Origin: Symsagittifera roscoffensis
Taxonomy: Eukaryota > Xenacoelomorpha > Acoela > Convolutidae
DNA: 64,000 bases
Assembly: GCF_963678635.1 (NCBI RefSeq)
Contig: NW_026971689.1
Span: 60,001-124,000 of the forward strand
Direction of reading: 5' to 3'
A program made the translations under genes and the position numbers. Numbering within the stretch: position 1 is the first letter of the stretch; every line of letters starts with the position of its first letter. Of the stretch, positions 41,657 to 53,328 are shown one piece after another. A model generated the notes under the pieces. The model was not told the origin of the DNA, ran no database searches, and saw nothing but the letters and a program-made list of their open reading frames with translations.

Positions 41657-42203
41657 TTATTTTTCGTCGATATGTATCTTCCGCGCGAATGTTAAAAATT
41701 TTGTGTATGGGACTTTGTTGATTCAAAACCTAAATGCACGTAAGTTAATAACTTATTTTTTTTTCAACTTAATTTGCAATATCAATTTTCTATTTCTTTG
41801 TTTTAGATGTAAATCAGCTAACAGTTGCAAAAATGGATAATTTTTCACTTCTGCAAATCATTGAAAGAATCCCTGAACTCAGGTTCAAGTATATGGGGTC
41901 TTACTCCGCTGAACAACAAACAAAATACTCAGCTCTAAGCAAGGATAGAGGAGAGCACCGGATCATGAAAGCTCGATTGGACAAAACTTACTGTTTTGCG
42001 GATTCTTTGGGTCAAAAAAGAACAGCTTATTCCTTTCTAACAGAAAATATCGACTAATTGTTCCTCAAAAGCTACAAAAAGCGGATATTTTGTGTGGTTT
42101 TTTCGCAATTTTTTCAGCATTTCTTCTTTTTAAATTCTACCAGACAAGTTTGAATAATATTCATGATGTGCATGTTTTGAATTTCATAAGTAATTTTGAA
42201 TAA
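41657..42203 (+). pseudogene. Adenain-type cysteine protease remnant with intron
   Basis: An open exon (41657-41739) ends at a GTAAGT donor. A 67-bp intron (41740-41806) closes with a T-rich tract and TTTTAG. The next exon includes 41833-42057: IERIPELRFKYMGSY, then GEHRIM (catalytic His position), DKTYCFADSLGQ (acidic position) and, after a stop and a frameshift past 42057, CGFFAIFSAFLLFKF at 42093 (catalytic Cys position). This His...Asp...Cys order is that of peptidase family C5, encoded by adenoviruses, virophages and Polinton/Maverick transposons. The stop at 42201 overlaps an AATAAA signal (42199-42204). The gene is dead and I see no other Polinton gene here. Confidence 0.65.
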
Positions 42204-42492
42204 AATGTGTAGTTTTTTTATTTGTTTGTGTAAATTAAGGCAGTAAGTTTACTATACGATGCAGTGATTTATATATTTTCATTGTAATTGAATTTTTTTT
42301 TCGCAAAAAATTTGATTTTTTTTCGAAGTCTCTGTAGGTTTCAGCTGTAAATAGAAAGTAAGATTGTCTAATAAATTAGGTCAAATAATAAGTAACCTGG
42401 TCGTGTTTTAAAGTTTTTTACTCAAAAACTCTTACCATTGACTTACCATGTATCAAAAAACTAATTAAAAGTCCTTAATTACACAACCGACT
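42204..42492. other. AT-rich spacer
   Basis: About 290 bp of low-complexity AT-rich sequence left of the next LTR. Nothing recognised. Confidence 0.5.
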
Positions 42493-42742
42493 CGTAATTA
42501 ACCTTTGATATTAACAACTTAGTTAACACGCGCCAACATTTTTGCGAAAAAATTAGACATTTCCACACAAAAACCAAAAAAAAAATACGTTTTTCTCACC
42601 ATTTTCTTACCATCACACAAACCATAAAACCTGACCATCGTTTCCCTATCTTAACACATTGTAGATTCTATACCCAATCGTAAAAAATAGCATGCGGACC
42701 GGATGCTCTATTCCCTATCTCAATACACGGGGTCCACAGGCA
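42493..42742 (-). repeat. G3a 3' LTR (250 bp)
   Basis: The coding strand starts TGCCTGTGGACC beside a purine run. The plus-strand left end is CGTAATTAAC where the other copy has TGTAATTAAC. It has exactly the same length as 46043-46292 and shares most bases, including CGGACCGGATGCTCTATTCC. Confidence 0.7.
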
Positions 42743-43560
42743 CCCCCCACTTAACCTCCAACATCTACTACTAAACTAATAAAAAATTTATTTATCAATG
42801 AAAAAAAACTAGAGCAAGTTTTTTTAGATTTTGGCTAAACAACCTTTTGTAACAACGTTTTTTTATACAATAAGTTTTTTGTGTGTATATTTTATTTATT
42901 TATATATTATGTAAAAAAAATTGTCTTTTCCTTTTCGAGTTCAGTTGAAAGATTTTTGATGGTCGTATGATTCGTTTGCTTTATCTAGTTGCTGTGGTTT
43001 TAACGTTCCTTGTTTTTTTTTTATTGTAGGGTTTTATGTAGATATATTTTTTCAAAGACTCCGAGGCATCCTACGAGGCATCTTGTTGGAAAACTAAAAT
43101 TTATTCCAAAAGACCTTTTTTGTTCTTGATTGACCATTCTCTCATTATAGAACTGCTGAGATCGGCTTTTGTTAAGTTACTCTGATCTCTCAGCGGTGTA
43201 CCGATATCTTAGATACCATAACTTTGGAAACTGTGTTAATATAAAATAATATTTCACTAAAAATTACATCATATTATTGCTTATGAAGTAGCAGTATCAC
43301 ATACCTGTCGTGTGATTTTCTTTTTCCATAGTATAGAAATAATTAACAAAAGCAAAAGTTGTTTTTAACGCAGTTTTAAAAAATTGAGTGGTTTCAGGTG
43401 GTTTCATGTTATGTGGTTTCATGTGGTTTCGTCGAGTGGTTCCATGTTCTGATTTTTTCTTCCAATTCTTCCTATCAGTTAGTTTTTCAATCCTTCGTCT
43501 AAAGTCGCGTGACTAGAGGAGCCCCAATCTGATCTCTATCCGTCTGTCATTCCGTGTTTT
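42743..43560 (-). other. G3a PPT and 3' untranslated region
   Basis: On minus the PPT GGAGGTTAAGTGGGGGG ends at the LTR border (plus 42743-42759). The rest is AT-rich and repeated at 46293-47030. An imperfect inverted pair around GCTGAGATCGG...GATCTCTCAGC lies near 43145-43195 in this copy and near 46705-46750 in the other. Confidence 0.6.
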
Positions 43561-44900
43561 GAATTTTTTTAGACGTCTTCTATGTTCTTGTAGGGTCACC
43601 ATTAGAAGTGCTCCCCCAGATAGTTATTCCTCCGAAAATTTTTAGATGGAAAGCTAGACTGGATCCCCCAAGCCTTGGGGCTCTTTGCTCTTGGTCTGGT
43701 GTGCCTTCTCCTAACTCTGGTATCTTCTACACTGCAATCATCCGATGCTATCGTTGGATGATCAAATCTTTCGTCTCTTTCGCCCTCAGATTAGTTCTTT
43801 TCTTTCAGTTCATCTGCCACATTCAGTACTCCCCTCATAAGCACGTGGTCTGCCAGGGTGTCGCGTTCTCTCGGTGAAGATTTCAATTTCGGAATGTGTC
43901 CACGATACCTTCGGGTTTAGTGGACTTATTAATTTTCTTTATTTGTGCTTTCTGTTGTTTCCTGGGCGTTAAGCTCAATTTTGCGTCCTTGTTTGTTGTT
44001 TCTGCAGCAGCAACTTGTTTCTCGGTTGTTTCCGGCTTTCTCTTGTCCGAGTCTTTTTGTTTTTTGACATTTTCGGTCTTTATCAGGTCGAGTTCTTTTT
44101 GAGTTTTTGATCAGCTTAACGATCCCGGAACACCGGTGCCAGGTTTTGCTCTCTTGATGGCCAGATTCAGGTCCCCCAGCTTCTGTATTCTTTTAGTTCA
44201 CGATGGTTGAGCTGTGTTGAAAACGTTCTATAGGTTTTGAAGAATCAACCTGTTGCGCCTGTCGTTGCGGTTTTTCATATGAGTCACTCTCCTCAAGTTC
44301 TTCCGGTTTTTTTGAAGTTTCTACTGCCTCTCTGCAGATGAGTTTTTGCCTGCCCCTTGAGTCGGTTCGGTTTATACGGTGATTTTCTTTTTTTTTGCGA
44401 TGTCTGACTTCCTACAGGTTGATCCTGCGGATGTTTTTACCGTAGACCATGTTTCCGACGTTGTTTTTCCTTCTAACGGCTTCGTGAGTGTCTGTACGCT
44501 TTTCCTTAGATCATCTCTCCGAAATATCATATTATATGGTGGATGCGTGGGCTCTTCCTCCTTGTTTTCAGGAAACCCCTCCTTCCTAGAGTAGATAAAT
44601 TCTTTCACGAGATTGGAATTGGACTGGCGGCTGCATCTACAAGACAACGAATGTCGTTCTTCATGGAGTCTCTGCGCCCTTCTTTCCACTTGGCGTTTGC
44701 CTACGAGAGAACTCTGAGTGCCTTCGCTCGTTGATGATCCTGTGTTGTGTTCAGTTGTTGTTTGTACATCGGGCAGTTGTCTCGCCTGAGATTACCCTTC
44801 CGTAAGTTTTTTAAGTTCTCCCTGGATTGATCGATCCTCATTTTCAATTAAGAGGATGTCAATGCCGATCGTTCCAGTTGATGTTTGTCTAAATAGTCAG
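43561..44900 (-). pseudogene. G3a post-integrase region, decayed
   Basis: Minus-strand pieces, best at 44372-44689 (LVKEFIYSRKEGFPENK, LEGKTTSETWSTVKTSAGS), match the more complete copy at 47772-48368. This lies downstream of integrase in the element and is a carboxyl extension of pol of unknown role. Frames are broken throughout. Confidence 0.6.
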
Positions 44901-44939
44901 AATCAGTTACGAGTTTGTCACATATAAACTTATTGTCAT

Positions 44940-45560
44940 CTTCCGAGAACCTGCCGAAATGTGCCTAAGATGGAGAAACTTGAATGGTTTTCTGTTTATT
45001 CCGTCATATATAATGAATTATTGTGCTGGAACAGAGTGTTATCGGTCGTCTGTTTTCTTCTTCAAACATTAAACCCAGAATTCGCTTTATTTTTTGGATG
45101 GTTCGATCAATTATTCCATAACCCCGAGGGTCAGCTCTACGAACAGAAGTTTTGTTCAAAAAAATTTCCGATGCAAACTTTTTGAGTGTTTTCACCTTGA
45201 ATCACGAAATTTGGTCAGATCGGATTGATGGATACCGTGCGTGTCAATGTAGGTTCGTTAAAAATTGACAGTGCACTTTGCACTCGTCGATTTTGTTACC
45301 TTCACTGACACCACCCATAGTCTAATTTTTGGTTAATCTAATCGCCCGCAATAATCTAAATCCCTAAATCTCCGAACCCGGCTGCGTAAGCAGTGGTAAT
45401 TGTTCTGTTGAAATTTTAGGATTTAGATATTTTGCGTTCTTACTTTGTCTGGTCCGACTACGGCTTTCTTCCGCGAGATTCAATAAGTCCTTGTGCTGAT
45501 GGCGCCACCACAGGGGGTCCTCAGGCACCCCCCACTTAACCTCCAACATCTACTACTAAA
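44940..45560 (-). pseudogene. G3a integrase fragments
   Basis: 45364-45549 has the end of the zinc-binding region (HKDLLNLAEESRSRTRQSKN, with zinc Cys replaced) and KISTEQLPLLTQPGSEI. 45004-45195 has the late catalytic core (DPRGYGIIDRTIQKIKRILG, with the region of the third acidic residue altered). Order and spacing fit Ty3/gypsy integrase. Much of the core between them is lost. Confidence 0.65.
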
Positions 45561-45588
45561 CTAATAAAAAATTAAATTATTAGAGAAA
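45513..45588. repeat. 76-bp LTR-end/PPT segment inserted in G3a integrase
   Basis: GGGGTCCTCAGGCA then CCCCCC through TTAGAGAAAAA copies the last LTR bases plus PPT plus about 50 bp found at 46279-46354. It sits between CCACCACAG and CTGCAAGCATAGCC, which are nearly adjacent in the other pol copies (49030-49065 and 63282-63310). Confidence 0.75.
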
Positions 45589-46042
45589 AACTCTTCTACG
45601 CTGCAAGCATAGCCCCTTGTCCCGGGTGTCCTCAATGAAACCGCGGTGTCCTCGATGAAATGGTCACATTAGCTCGGAGCCCTGTTTGGCTCATCGTTCT
45701 ATAACTCGTCTGAGGCTATCCAACCAGGTATCTCCTGACATAAGCTCAGCCAGGATGTTAGGATTCACAAAATTTCGAGAGGTTATCCAATGTGTCAATC
45801 CTTGGTTTCCTTAGCAGCTCCTGGTCCTCTCATGATTTGTGTGCACTTCCTTTGGCTGGTTCGGTTGTTCAGATCTCTTGTTCATCGTCAATATCTTTCG
45901 TAGTCGTAATATCAACATCAATCAGCTGTGCGTCGTTCAATTGGTTTTTTTTTGGCTCTGCTAACGGTTTTTTTGGCTCTTTTCTGGCTTTTACCCAAGT
46001 AATTCCAAGTTTTTACCCAAAAGTTTCATTAAACAACCTACT
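45589..46042 (-). pseudogene. G3a pre-integrase piece joined to LTR
   Basis: Matches 49066-49440 and 63310-63690. It encodes broken minus-strand pieces such as VDIT and DDEQEI. Near 45990 the homology stops (TTTCTGGCTTTTACCC) and unrelated sequence leads to the LTR, marking a large deletion of the 5' half. Confidence 0.55.
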
Positions 46043-46292
46043 TGTAATTAACTTTGATATTGACAACTTAGCCAAAACGCGCCAACATTTTTGCGAAAAA
46101 ACTAGACATTTCCACACAAAAACCAAAAACATTACGTTTTTCTTACTATTATCTTACCATCACACAAACCATAAAACCTTACCATCGGTATTCCCCATCT
46201 TAATACATTGTAAACTCTATACCCAATCGTAATACATACCTTGCGGACCGGATGCTCTATTCCCTATCTTAATACACGGGGGTCCTCAGGCA
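46043..46292 (-). repeat. Shared LTR: 5' of G3a, 3' of G3b
   Basis: A 250-bp copy with plus-strand TGTAATTAAC start and CA end. A PPT lies on its right (46293 on), which makes it the 3' LTR of the element to the right while it also closes G3a. Such LTR sharing arises by recombination between neighbouring copies. Confidence 0.68.
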
Positions 46293-47030
46293 CCCCCCAC
46301 TTAACCTCCAACATCTACTACTAAACTAATAAAAAATTAAATTATTAGAGAAAAAAAATTAGAGCAAGTTTTTGTAGATTTTTGCGAAATAATTCCTTTG
46401 TAACAACGTTTTTTTTATACAATCAGATGTGTATAATTTATTTATTTATACATTATGTAAAAAAATAATTGTCTTTTCCTTTTCGAGTTAAGTTGAAAGA
46501 TTTTTGATGGTCATTTGATTCCTTCGCTTTGTAATGTTGCTGTGGTTTCAACGTTCCTTTTTTATTATTTGGTTGTTCCGTAGGGTTTTATTTGGTTATA
46601 TTTTTTCAAAGACTCGGTGGTATACTACGAGGCACCTTGTTGCAAAACTAAATGATATTCCAAAAGATTTTTTTTTTGTTCATGAATAACCATTCTCTCA
46701 TTATAGAACTGCTGAGATCGGTTTTTGTTAAGTTACTCTGATCTCTCAGCGGCGTACCGAGATTTAAGATACCGTAACTATGGACACTGTGATAATATAA
46801 AACAATAATTTGCTGAAAATTACATCATATTATTGCTTATGCAGTAGCAGTATCGCATACCTGTCGTGTGATTTGTTTTTTCCATAGTATAGAAATAATT
46901 AATAAAAACAAAAGTTTGTTTTGAACGCAGTTTTAAAAAATTGAGTGGTTTCAAGATTCATGTTCAGATTGTTTTTTCAAGTTTCATCCAATTCTTCCAT
47001 TCAGTTAGTTTTTCAATCCTTCGTCTAATG
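46293..47030 (-). other. G3b PPT and 3' untranslated region
   Basis: Starts with the PPT (plus CCCCCCACTTAACCTCC). The remainder is AT-rich and near-identical in layout to 42743-43560. No gene is seen. Confidence 0.6.
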
Positions 47031-48400
47031 TCGCGTGACTAGAGGAGCCCCAATCTCGTCTCCATCCGTCTGTCATTCCGTGTTTCGAACTGTTTCAGAC
47101 GTCTTCTATATTCTTGAAGGGTCACCATTAGAAGTGCTCCCCCAGATAGTTATTCCTCCGAAAATTTTTAGATGGAAAGCTAGACTGGATCCCCCAAGCC
47201 TTGGGGCTTTTTGCTCTTGGTCTGGAGTAAGCTTCTCCTAACTCTGGTATCTTCTACGCTGCAATCATCCGATGCTCTCGTTGGAGGATCAAATCTTTCG
47301 TCTCTTTCGCCCTCAGATTGGTTCTTTTCTTTCAGTTCATCTGCCACATTCAGTACTCCCCTCATAAGCACGTGAACTGCCAGGGTGTCGCGTTCTGTCG
47401 GTGAAGATTTCAATTTTGAAAAGTGTCCACGATACCTTCGGGTTTAGTGGACTTATTCATTTTCTTTATTTGTGCTTTCTGTGGTTTCCCGGGCGTTAAG
47501 CTCAATTGTGCGTCCTTGTTTGTTGTTTCTGCAGCAGCAACTTGTTTCTCGGTTGTTTCCGGCTTTCTTTTGTCCGAGTCTTTTTGTTTTTCGACATTTT
47601 CGGTCTTTATCAGGTCGAGTTCTTCTTGAGTTTTTGATCCGCTTAACGATCCCGGAACCCCGGTGCCAGGTTTTGCTCCCTTGATGGCGAGGTTTAGATC
47701 CCCCAGCTTCTGTATTCTTTAAGTTCACGATGGTTGAGCTGTGTTGAAAACGTTCTATAGCTTTTGAAGAATCAACCTGTTGCGCCTGTCGTTGCAGTTT
47801 TTGATATGATTCGCTCTCCTCGAGTTCTTCCGGCTTTTTTTGAAGTTTCTACTGCCTCTCTGCAGATGAGTTTTCGCCTGCCCCTTGAGTTGGTTCGGTT
47901 TTTATGGTGATTTTCTTTTTTTGCGATGTCTGACTTCCTACGAGTTGATCCTGCGGAAGTTTTAACCGTAGACCATGTTTCCGACGTTGTTTTTCCTTCT
48001 AACGGCTTCCTGAGTGTCTGTCCGCTTTTCCTTAGATCGTATCTCCGAAATATCCATTTATATGGCGGATGTGTGGGCCCTTCCCCCTTGTTTTTAGGAA
48101 ACCCCTCTTTCCTAGAGTAGATATATTCTTTCACGAGATTGGGATTGGACTGGCCGGCTGCATCTACAAGACAACAAATGTCGTTCTTCGTGGAGTCTCT
48201 GCGTTCTTCGTTCCACTGGCCGTTTGCCTCCGAGAGATCTCTGAGTGCCTTCGCTCGTTGACGATCCTGTGTTGTGTTCAGTTGTTGTTTGTACATCGGG
48301 CAGTTGTCTCGCCTGAGCTCTCCTTCCCGTAAGTTTTTCAAGTTCTCCCTGGATTGATCGATCCTCATTTTCAGTTAAGAGGCGGTCAATGGCGATCGTT
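47031..48400 (-). pseudogene. G3b post-integrase region
   Basis: The best frame is 47772-48368 (198 codons), Lys/Arg/Glu-rich, with ELRRDNCPMYKQQLNTTQD, VKEYIYSRKEGFPKNKGEG and LEGKTTSETWSTVKTSAGS. Further basic pieces follow at 47453-47728 and 47180-47413 in shifting frames. Similarity to 43561-44900 supports one ancestral carboxyl pol extension. Function is unknown; nucleic-acid binding is only a guess from charge. Confidence 0.6.
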
Positions 48401-48459
48401 CCATTTGATGTTTGTCTAAATAGTCAGAATCAGTTACGAATTTGTCACATTTAAATTTA

Positions 48460-49040
48460 TTTTCATCTTTCGAGAACCTGCCGTAATGTGGATAAGATCG
48501 AGAAACTTGAATGGTTTTCTGTTTATTCCGTTATATATAATGAATTATTGTGCTGAAACAGAGTGTTATCGGTCGTCTGTTTTCTTCTTTAAACCTTAAA
48601 ACAAGAATTCGCTTTACTTTTTGGATGGTTTGTTCAACTATTCCATAACCCGAGGGTCAGCTCTCCGAACAGAAGTTTTGTTCGAAAAAATTTCCGATGC
48701 AAACCTTTTTGAGTGTTTTCAGCTTGAATCCCGAAAATTGGTCCGATCGGTTTGATGGATACCGTGCGTGTCAATGTAGGTTCGTTAAAACTTCACAGTG
48801 CACTTTGCAGTCGTCGATTTTGTTACCTTCACTGACGGCCACCCATAATCTAATTTTTGGTTAATCTAATCGCCCGCATTAATCTAAATCCCTACATCTC
48901 CGGACCCGGCTGCGTAAGCAGTGGTAAATGTTCTGATGAGGTTTTAGGAATGAGATATTTTACGTTCTTACTTTGTCTGATCCGACTACGGCTTTCTTCC
49001 GCGAGATTCAATGTGTCCTTGTGCATAAGGGGCCACCACA
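48460..49040 (-). pseudogene. G3b integrase fragments
   Basis: Parallel to 44940-45560, with the same truncated core and zinc-binding remnants on minus, but without the 76-bp insertion. No frame over 60 codons. Assignment rests on alignment with the other two copies. Confidence 0.55.
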
Positions 49041-49799
49041 GGTACCGTGAAACCCCAAGCATAGCCTCTTGTCCAGGGTGTCCTCAATGAAACCGCGGTG
49101 TCCTCGATGAAATGGTCACATTAGTTCGGAGCCTTGTTTGGCTCATCGTTCTATTACTCGTATGAGGCTATCCATCCAGGTATCTCCTGACAAAAGCTCA
49201 GCCAGGATGTTAGGATTCACAAAGTTTCGAGATGGTATATCCAATGTGTCAATCCTTGGCTTCCTTAACAGCTCTTGGTCCTCTCATGATTTGTGTGTTC
49301 TTCCTTGGGGTGGTTCGGTTGTTCAGACCTCTAGTTCGTCGTCAATATCTTTCGTGGTCGTAATATCAACACCAATCACCTGCACGTCGTTCAATTATTT
49401 TTTTTTGGCTCTGCTATCGGTTTTTTTGGCTCTTTTCTGGCTCTGCATTTTTTTGTCTCTGATATACTGATCGGCACTTGGTAACTCTCCTCCGTCCGTC
49501 ACCGCTTCCAATTTGCGCGACCTGCTAGTGATGTACTAGACTCTCACCCAATCAGTTGCCAGACTGATGGTAGCCTGCTGTCGGCCTTTTCTCGCTTTGT
49601 TTCGATGGTTGCCTCTGATTTTTTTTCTAGTTCTCTCCAATTTTTCTTTGATCTCTTCAGCTTCTGACATATCAGTTGTCTTTTCATAGACCGATTCCAG
49701 CGCTGGTCACAAGAACTTTCCTCTGTGTATTCACTTCTCCAAATTTGAGGTGAGTCTGACCACAAGTCGTACGATCGCCCTGTATTTATTTTTTCTGCT
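49041..49799 (-). pseudogene. G3b pre-integrase region
   Basis: Matches 63290-64000 base for base over long runs. It encodes minus pieces such as 49544-49765 (Lys/Glu-rich helix, ETKREKADSRLPSVWQLIG). Lies between RNase H and integrase in the ancestral element. Broken. Confidence 0.5.
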
Positions 49800-50583
49800 A
49801 TCTCCTTTGATGGGTCTGTTTTTTTGTTTTCATTTCTTTTTGATTTTTGAATTGTTTTTCAGTTTTGCAGATCAACTATTTGAAATCGACTGATCGAAAT
49901 TAGATCGACTGGCTTGAAATTGAGCGAAACAGTTTGTCTTTGATTGAGAGCTGCTTTTTAGCTCTTTGGACGGTCGCGAAAGTTTCTTGTGTTATTATTT
50001 ACCTGGATACAAAGGAGATCAAATAACTCGCCCCTCGTCAGTTTTTTTCTCAAGGGTGGTCCCAAGACCCTTGTGGCTTGCTTCATTCTTAACCCTAGTC
50101 TTCTTATATGCATCGTGGTAGTGTACTTGTGATATGCCCCAACTCGAAATTTTTTCACTGGCAGTTTCATTTTTTCGAACTTTGTTTTTGATTTTCCTCT
50201 CTCAGAGGTGGGTGGAGTTTATCCGTAAGACTCTCTGCGTGAAGAATAAAATTTGCCATTTGATGAATACTAGCAAGAAAAAGTATGAGTTATTTCAACG
50301 ATTTCGGTAAGTTGAGAATTTGAATTGCCTCTGTTTTACTGAGTTTTGATGAAACCCCCGAATCCGATAGGTTATGTTCCATCCAAACTAGTCACTTATC
50401 TTAAGAGTTCAAATTTTGAGATTTTTAACGCTAAGTTTGCGTCATCCAATTTTTTTTCGTTTTTCGGGAATCTGCCGAAATGTGCCTAAATTGGAGAAAC
50501 TTGGATGGTTTTCTGTTTATTTCGTCGTTTATAACGAATTAAATCTGTATATTCGTCACATCTATCGAATTATATAACTCCTT
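49800..50583 (-). pseudogene. G3 internal array unit (unit 0)
   Basis: Minus frame 49958-50170 (MKLPVKKFRVGAYHKYTTTM, MHIRRLGLRMKQATRVLGPP) and the following piece to about 50370 recur at 60800-61260, 61600-62010 and 62200-62580. The unit ends with a truncated copy of the integrase end region (plus GAGAAACTTGGATGGTTTTC) and ATAACTCCTT, which is the element V target. Protein family not recognised; gag or a pol linker of G3 is likely. Confidence 0.55.
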
Positions 50584-52941
50584 TGAGTTATGTATGTTAT
50601 TCTAACTCATAGAGTAATTTCGGATAGGGTACACCGTCTGCTCGTCACGCTATCTTATTTTCGGCCGGATAGATTCGTGCAACTTCTTAGTCTAATACCG
50701 ATCCTAATCTTACTCTTATTACTACTAGTCTCAGGGTGTTTAACGAGTCTCTGCTAGGCTCAATAGATCTAGAGTATACTGGTATTGTTGCGGCTGCTGA
50801 AGTGCTCGGAAAGAGTCAACTATTTTCTAAGTTAAATTCAAAACTCTCTGGTGCTGAAATTACAAGTAATTTCAGCACTTACAAATAAGTGGTTAGTTAG
50901 TTAGATGGATTGTGATTGGTTAGTATTAAATACTTTACATTGATTTAATATCTAAATTATGAATAATAAAATATGTAGTTTGGATTAGGTTCCACCCATC
51001 CGGGTTTTACAGAGTTTTTGAGTTTTATCTCTTTTCTTCTGTAAGTGAAGGATGGATGATGAACGGTGGTATGTGGCGAACATCATTTTCTTTTTTTCTC
51101 GTTTTCTGGAGAAGAGAGGTCCTTGACTAGAACCAATGTCTTAAGGAAGGTCCAGGACGCTGAGGTTTGTCTTCGTAGTTCAACAACGAATGTGATCCCC
51201 AATGAATGAAATCGTTTTAGATTCCAGAATTCAAAATGCTTTGCTATGTCATTTCTGCTTGCATTTGTAGAGGGTTGATTGTGATCAATCCTAGTCTGGA
51301 GATGGCGTGAAGTTCGTGTTTGGAAGGGATGCCTTGCTTTGTGGATTGTACGTGTGCTTGAGCATCGAGGTGGTCATTGGTCTGGTTCAATGAAGTCCTT
51401 TGCTGTGAAGTCAAGTCGTACTCTATATCCTTTGAGTTGTGATTGTGTGCGGCATGTCGGTTGTGATTGGTAGCCATTCTTTCATTCAATTGTGATGGAA
51501 TCGTCTAGTCTTTGGATGTTCGTCTTTGCTGTTGTGTGTGATCTATATACTGCATATTATGATTTTGTGTTATTTGTTTTTAGTCATGATCTTGGTTAAT
51601 TGTTTTCACAAAAGCTTTTTAATTAGTTCAGTTATCCCTTGAGTATCTCTTATTAAAAATCTCTTAAAAATAAAAGTGTGGTCACAAAGCGTGATGTAGC
51701 GCGGTGGGTTAGGCCGGCTATAGAGCATGCTCAGGACGTCCTCTCTGGTGGGTTAGGCCAGGAGTGGGAGTATGATTTCGTGCGGTTTCTTTGAGGGGTC
51801 CTGTTTTGTGTTAACATTATATGGTGGGTTTTTCTGGGTTTCCTTATGTTGTTTATGGTTGTGTCCTTTTTTCAAAAATCGAATTGTTTTTGGTTTGGGT
51901 TTGTCTTTCGACTTTTTTGTGTTTTATTATTTCTTTCGTTGACTTTGTAATAGTCTTTAAAAGAATAATTTATCCAGTGTTAAGCTGGGTTAATCCCGTT
52001 CGGGTACCGTCGGTGTTCTTTTCTTATTCATGCTGTTATTTTATGATTTGTGGCGTTTAGTCATTCGCGTTGGTTAGTTTAGTATAGTGTATATTTCGAT
52101 TCCAACCGGGTTAAAGGAAAGTTGGAAACTTGTTATCATTAGTTTAAGTTGTTGTTATTGAAAGCTTGGAACATAAAATAATTATTTTAAACAACTCTTC
52201 GTGGGCGAGCTGTGCGAATATGGATAGAATTCTTGTGCGAATGAATGAAAAGGTTAGTACTGCTTTAACAATTTATAAATTTACTGCTTGAAATTTGAAT
52301 TTTACTACCTTTGGGGGAATTTGAAGCTATAAATTTTCATCGTAAGTAAGTTTACTGCTTGGTGGGGAAAAATTTATAGATTAATGTTTTACATTTTTAT
52401 GAATTTTAAGACATTATGTGGTGCGATGAGTTTAGATTATGGAAATAGTTTTATCAAAATTGTTTTAGCAAATAAGTTTGATGAATTGTAGCGTCAAAAA
52501 GTTTTCTATTTTTTTGTATTTTGTCATTTTGTAGATGATGGTGGTGAGAGAGCTAAAAAAATGAAATGAAACATTATCAAGAATGGTTAGTAACTTTTTT
52601 AATTATTAGTGAATATAATTAAAATATACTTAGCTAGTCTTCGGGAAAAATCCATGGGGAAAGAGGTCTTGAATTAGTTCTGATGATGTTAGTAATTTAG
52701 CCAAAACACGAATGATATTTTTAGTTTGAAGCAGTGGCCAAAGCAATTGAAGTGCTTTGATGATGTTTAGTTCTTCTGTGCCTACTGCAAACTCATGAGG
52801 TGTGTTGTTAATTAAGTTATAAAGTTTATGCTTATATTTGGTGTTATGTATAAATTCAAGAATAGGGATTTCAATGGGTTGTAGGAATTCATGCGGGACG
52901 AGGAAGGGTCGGGATTCTTTATCTTGGAAGGAGTTGATGAT
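50196..52941. repeat. Left copy of a 2.74-kb tandem duplication
   Basis: Runs from CCTCTCTCAGAG to GTTGATGAT. It repeats, with about a dozen differences, at 52942-55685. It comprises part of the G3 unit, the TCCTT target, one LTR of element V, the 3' non-coding part of V and the last 250 bp of the nucleoprotein-like frame. At 50995-52700 there is no gene of note apart from 51244-51489, the twin of 53988-54233. Confidence 0.93.
50584..50994 (-). repeat. Extra LTR of element V, made by the duplication
   Basis: 411 bp, differing from the LTR at 53329-53738 essentially only by one G in a GGG run. It is flanked on the left by ATAACTCCTT. It is a duplicate, not a separate insertion. Confidence 0.9.
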
Positions 52942-53328
52942 CCTCTCTCAGAGGTGGGTGGAGTTTATCCGTAAGACTCTCTGCGTGAAGAATAAAAATT
53001 GGCATTTGATGAATACTAGCAAGAAAAAGTATGAGTTGTTTCAACGATTTCGGTAAGTTGAGAATTTGAATTGCCTCTGTTTTACTGAGTTTTGATGAAA
53101 CCCCCGAATCCGATAGGTTATGTTCCATCCAAACTAGTCACTTATCTTAAGAGTTCAAATTTTGAGATTTTTAACGCTAAGTTTGCGTCATCCAATTTTT
53201 TTCGTTTTTCGGGAATCTGCCGAAATGTGCCTAAATTGGAGAAACTTGGATGGTTTTCTGTTTATTTCGTCGTTTATAACGAATTAAATCTGTATATTCG
53301 TCGCATCTATCGAATTATATAACTCCTT

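Larger units (their letters stand above)
42493..46292 (-). mobile_element. Decayed Ty3/gypsy element G3a
   Basis: Bounded by two 250-bp direct LTRs. Reading on minus from the right LTR: a pre-integrase piece, integrase, a post-integrase region, a PPT, then the left LTR. Gag, protease and RT are missing, so most of the 5' half has been deleted. It shares its right LTR with the next element. Confidence 0.7.
46043..50583 (-). mobile_element. Decayed Ty3/gypsy element G3b
   Basis: Same family as G3a and more complete at the 3' end: LTR, PPT, post-integrase, integrase, pre-integrase, then a unit of the internal array (49800-50583). The right part is interrupted by element V. No intact frame for any enzyme. 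Confidence 0.65.

Noticed and set aside
51821-52060. 79-codon hydrophobic plus-strand frame, twin at 54565-54804
   Set aside because: Antisense to element V, T-rich composition explains the hydrophobicity, and conservation is explained by the recent duplication.
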